Shown one piece after another: positions 39,827 to 41,954 of a stretch of 41,954 nt of DNA. The stretch is taken from contig JABDHI010000021.1 in assembly GCA_013285655.1 (NCBI GenBank), forward strand, positions 1 through 41,954, read 5' to 3'. Origin of the DNA: Bacteroidota bacterium. Its GTDB lineage: Bacteria > Bacteroidota > Bacteroidia > JABEUT01. Both the position numbers and the translations under genes were made by a program. Position 1 is the first letter of the stretch. Every line of letters begins with the position of its first letter. A model generated the notes under the pieces. It did not search any database. It worked only from the letters and a program-made list of their open reading frames with translations, and had not been told where the DNA came from.

Positions 39827-40008
39827 CATCTGACGAAAATAACATGTTCTATATCAATGCTTTCAATCAATGGGTGGCAGATAAGAAAATACCACCTCTT
39901 GCGAACCAACATAGCTTATGGCTTTACAATGGTAAGAAATACACATCAACAGAAATATATCAAGTATTTATGGAAGAAATGGGTAATAATTTAAAACTAC
40001 CAGGATGA
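39823..40008 (+). CDS. Phage protein of unknown function, 61 residues
   Basis: I use ATG 39823, which overlaps the previous stop (ATGA); an earlier Met (39778) would overlap the zinc-finger gene by 49 bp. FYINAFNQWVADKKIPP and WLYNGKKYTSTEIYQVFME suggest a compact fold. No family recognised. Confidence 0.5.
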   Translation: MTSDENNMFYINAFNQWVADKKIPPLANQHSLWLYNGKKYTSTEIYQVFMEEMGNNLKLPG

Positions 40009-40166
40009 AACTAATAACTCTAACAGAACGTTTGCGCTGGACCCAACAAATGGATAACCTGCGCAAAAGACATATCGCTACAGCTTCAATAGAAGGTAAG
40101 CTACAGTATAAGCCTAAAAAGCAATCATTATTTAATCGCCTTAAAAACTTATTACCATGGCAGTAG
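40005..40166 (+). CDS. Small basic phage protein, 53 residues
   Basis: ATG 40005 overlaps the previous stop (ATGA). Arg/Lys/Gln-rich (LTERLRWTQQMDNLRKRHIA). No family. Ends inside the next gene's first codons (overlap 10 bp). Confidence 0.5.
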   Translation: MKLITLTERLRWTQQMDNLRKRHIATASIEGKLQYKPKKQSLFNRLKNLLPWQ

Positions 40167-40441
40167 AATACGATTACATTGAAACCATTACCGATTTCCG
40201 CAAAACAGAGCATGGCCAAGCCGGTATACTGGAAACCGAAAAGGCCAAGAAGAAGCTTAACGATCTGGCTAAAGAAGGATGGCGTGTGCATACCATGTTT
40301 CAGGATAACCGCGGGACCTGCTTGATGGTCCGTGAGGTAATAGAAGAAAAGCTTAATCCTGAAATGGAAGTACTGAAGGCGAAGCTTATATTATTGGAAG
40401 AGAAAATGAATCAGCCAAAACGCAAATGGTGGCAGTTATGA
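40157..40441 (+). CDS. DUF4177-like small phage protein
   Basis: 94 residues. The core EYDYIETITDF, then KLNDLAKEGWRVHTMF and GTCLMVRE is the beta-alpha-beta pattern with L-N-x-L-x-x-x-G-W-x-V that marks DUF4177-type domains; a coiled-coil tail follows (ELNPEMEVLKAKLILLEEKM region). Function unknown. The small secreted protein at 24569-24865 has a similar core. Confidence 0.6.
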   Translation: MAVEYDYIETITDFRKTEHGQAGILETEKAKKKLNDLAKEGWRVHTMFQDNRGTCLMVREVIEEKLNPEMEVLKAKLILLEEKMNQPKRKWWQL

Positions 40442-40581
40442 TGAATAAACTATTGACATTTTGCGGATGGTTATCATTTATCGAAAGTAAACCAGCATCA
40501 GGATACAGACATAACAGCGAAGGCAATATGTGGAGGATAGAATGCATGCGCCAATCTAACAACGCTAGAATGCTATTATAA
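40438..40581 (+). CDS. Phage protein of unknown function, 47 residues
   Basis: ATG overlaps the previous stop (ATGA). Hydrophobic N-terminus (MMNKLLTFCGWLSFI), then a polar Asn/Arg-rich rest. No family. Confidence 0.4.
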   Translation: MMNKLLTFCGWLSFIESKPASGYRHNSEGNMWRIECMRQSNNARMLL

Positions 40582-40760
40582 TGGCAGAGATCGTCAGCTT
40601 AGAGATACTGTTCTGGAACCGCCAGACTGAAATCATAACCAACAGGCTTATAAAGCTACAATGGAAGCGTATTTACTTCGGATGGCGCAATCCGGTATTC
40701 GTTACTGAAATGAATAAGCTCATCAATAAAATGTTATTACTAAGTAATCAACTGAACTAA
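40581..40760 (+). CDS. Phage protein of unknown function, 59 residues
   Basis: Starts in a TAATG overlap with the gene before. Trp/Arg-rich (WNRQTEIITNRLIKLQWKRI) with a Leu/Asn end. No family. Last of the run of short coupled genes before the portal. Confidence 0.45.
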   Translation: MAEIVSLEILFWNRQTEIITNRLIKLQWKRIYFGWRNPVFVTEMNKLINKMLLLSNQLN

Positions 40761-40776
40761 TAAACAAATAATTTAC

Positions 40777-40784
40777 TATTTTTG
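40777..40784 (+). promoter_or_regulatory. -7 box (TATTTTTG) of the portal gene
   Basis: A full TAnnTTTG match 35 bp before the portal ATG; -33 element not clear. It may start the late (structural) transcript. Confidence 0.4.
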
Positions 40785-40819
40785 TGATTGAAAGATTGCC
40801 CCTTTCATAAATATAAAGC

Positions 40820-41954
40820 ATGGAAGGGGAACGCAGAATATGGGGATATGGTTCAGCATTCAGCCAGATATGGCGTGAGAACCTTACGGAATCAGTACCG
40901 TTTTATCCACTTTGGTTTAATCAATTCCTCAACAGAAAGCTTCCGGTAATAATCGATACTAACAACCTGATGCTGGTTGTTAAGTCTATCCCAATACTTG
41001 AAAGCGTTATTGCCAAGAAAGCTTGCATGTTCAAGAATGCCAAATTCTTCATGTATAAGGTCGATAAGAACGGCGAACCGGATCTAACCAAGCCAATATA
41101 CAAGCATCCAACATTGGACCTCTTAAAACGCCCTAATTGCCTTCAGACCAAGGCAGACTTCTTGGCGCAATGGTCCTTCTTCAGGTCTGTTTACTCAACT
41201 AACCTTACATACAAGAATAAGCCCACGACCGTATCAGCTCCAAAGATAATGTGGAACCTGCCAATGGGTGAGATGAAAATAATACCTACCGGCAAGCTAT
41301 TCCAGCAAACGGCCATCGAAGACATTATTGAGTATTACGAGCATATCAATAACCAGTTCCCGAACGCATCGCCTAAGTTCTATAAGCCAGGAGAAATAAT
41401 ATTATCGGTTGACGGTCCTATGGATCAGTACTATTTCGGTACATCGAAACTGCTAATAAACAAAACGATTATTAGCAACATTCAAATGGCTATGAATACC
41501 CGTAACGTGTTGTTGCAGGACCGCGGCGCTATGGGTATATTATCTTCAGCCGGTGGTGATGATGCTGGAGGATTGCCATTGGATCCTGAAGAACGTAAAT
41601 TGATTGAAGAAGATTATCACAGGCGTTATGGCCTTCGTGAAGATCAGGGCAAAATATTAATTACCAATGCGGCCCTAAAATGGCAGGCTATGAGTTATCC
41701 TACCAAGGATCTCATGCTCTTCGAAGAAGTGGAGGACGACTTCTGCCATATCATTACCATGTTAGGCCTCCTTCGTGATATCTTCCCTAACAGTGCCGTA
41801 TCTCGTTCAAGCACACCTATCGGTGGTGATGGTAAAGGCAAGATTGAAGAAGCTGAAAAGATATGTTACAACACTACACTTCAGGGCGAGATTGACATAT
41901 TTTGTGAGGGCATCAATGAAGATAAAGATTTCAGGCACGAAGAGCAAGCCGTTG
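40820..41954 (+). CDS. Phage portal protein (partial, runs off the window)
   Basis: 378 codons visible from ATG 40820, no stop. Segments typical of portal proteins are SVPFYPLWFNQFLN and LMLVVKSIPILESVIAKKA at the start, NLPMGEMKIIPTGKLFQQ, GPMDQYYFGTSKLLI (crown/stem region) and LLRDIFPNSAVSRSSTP near the end. The portal forms the dodecameric ring through which DNA enters the head. Position after the terminase supports the call. Confidence 0.8.
   Translation, partial: MEGERRIWGYGSAFSQIWRENLTESVPFYPLWFNQFLNRKLPVIIDTNNLMLVVKSIPILESVIAKKACMFKNAKFFMYKVDKNGEPDLTKPIYKHPTLDLLKRPNCLQTKADFLAQWSFFRSVYSTNLTYKNKPTTVSAPKIMWNLPMGEMKIIPTGKLFQQTAIEDIIEYYEHINNQFPNASPKFYKPGEIILSVDGPMDQYYFGTSKLLINKTIISNIQMAMNTRNVLLQDRGAMGILSSAGGDDAGGLPLDPEERKLIEEDYHRRYGLREDQGKILITNAALKWQAMSYPTKDLMLFEEVEDDFCHIITMLGLLRDIFPNSAVSRSSTPIGGDGKGKIEEAEKICYNTTLQGEIDIFCEGINEDKDFRHEEQAV

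Overview
The window is a Bacteroidota chromosome segment (about 1-23,160) joined to the left part of an integrated tailed phage (about 23,168 to the right edge, inside the portal gene). The Bacteroidota assignment rests on several secreted proteins with C-terminal type IX secretion (T9SS) sorting domains, DUF2851 and PspC proteins of the Bacteroidota kind, TAnnTTTG-type -7 promoter boxes and the AT-leaning codon use. An environmental Chitinophagales or Sphingobacteriales-like lineage is my guess; the sequence does not settle it.

Host part. 1-3,336: end of a sugar-nucleotide reductase-like gene, a PspC-like protein, a nested inverted repeat, and a minus-strand run of methyltransferase, ZIP metal transporter and DUF2851. 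3,413-9,444: a MORN-variant repeat protein, then a minus-strand group of exported proteins: a di-heme peroxidase next to an MbnP-family partner, an arylsulfotransferase and a YHYH protein. 9,646-11,736: a minus-strand operon of outer-membrane barrel, ECF sigma factor, anti-sigma-like membrane protein and Spy/CpxP-like periplasmic sensor. 11,911-23,101: a mini-ORF, uppP, three T9SS proteins (one a 1,420-residue repeat adhesin), a small phosphatase, a methyltransferase and a GT22-type mannosyltransferase.

Phage part. The junction is the 3' half of a tRNA-Lys(CTT) on the minus strand at 23,168-23,213. Then come a tyrosine integrase, a leftward lysogeny arm (S24 repressor and a small secreted protein), an intergenic operator with repeated ATGTTAATTATGT boxes, a rightward Cro-like and an excisionase-like gene, a replication/recombination block (RecF/SMC-like ATPase, SSB-like protein, DUF6291-like replication protein, DEDDh exonuclease, ParB-like protein, RuvC-like nuclease), then terminase small and large subunits and the portal.

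Main discovery. The prophage carries a complete diversity-generating retroelement (DGR). A reverse transcriptase with the DGR-specific SQ motif (35,061-36,113) is preceded by an adenine-rich template repeat (34,891-34,949). Three variable repeats of the same 59 bp lie in the 3' parts of three paralogous small genes (26,231-26,602; 26,609-26,977; 34,367-34,855). Aligned by eye without gaps, 45 of the 46 TR/VR differences fall on template adenines, the signature of mutagenic homing. The targets have no signal peptide and two of them sit in the early region about 8 kb from the RT, so the diversified products look intracellular and not like tail fibres. A G10 tract next to the third target has apparently shifted the frame of an AbrB-like gene.
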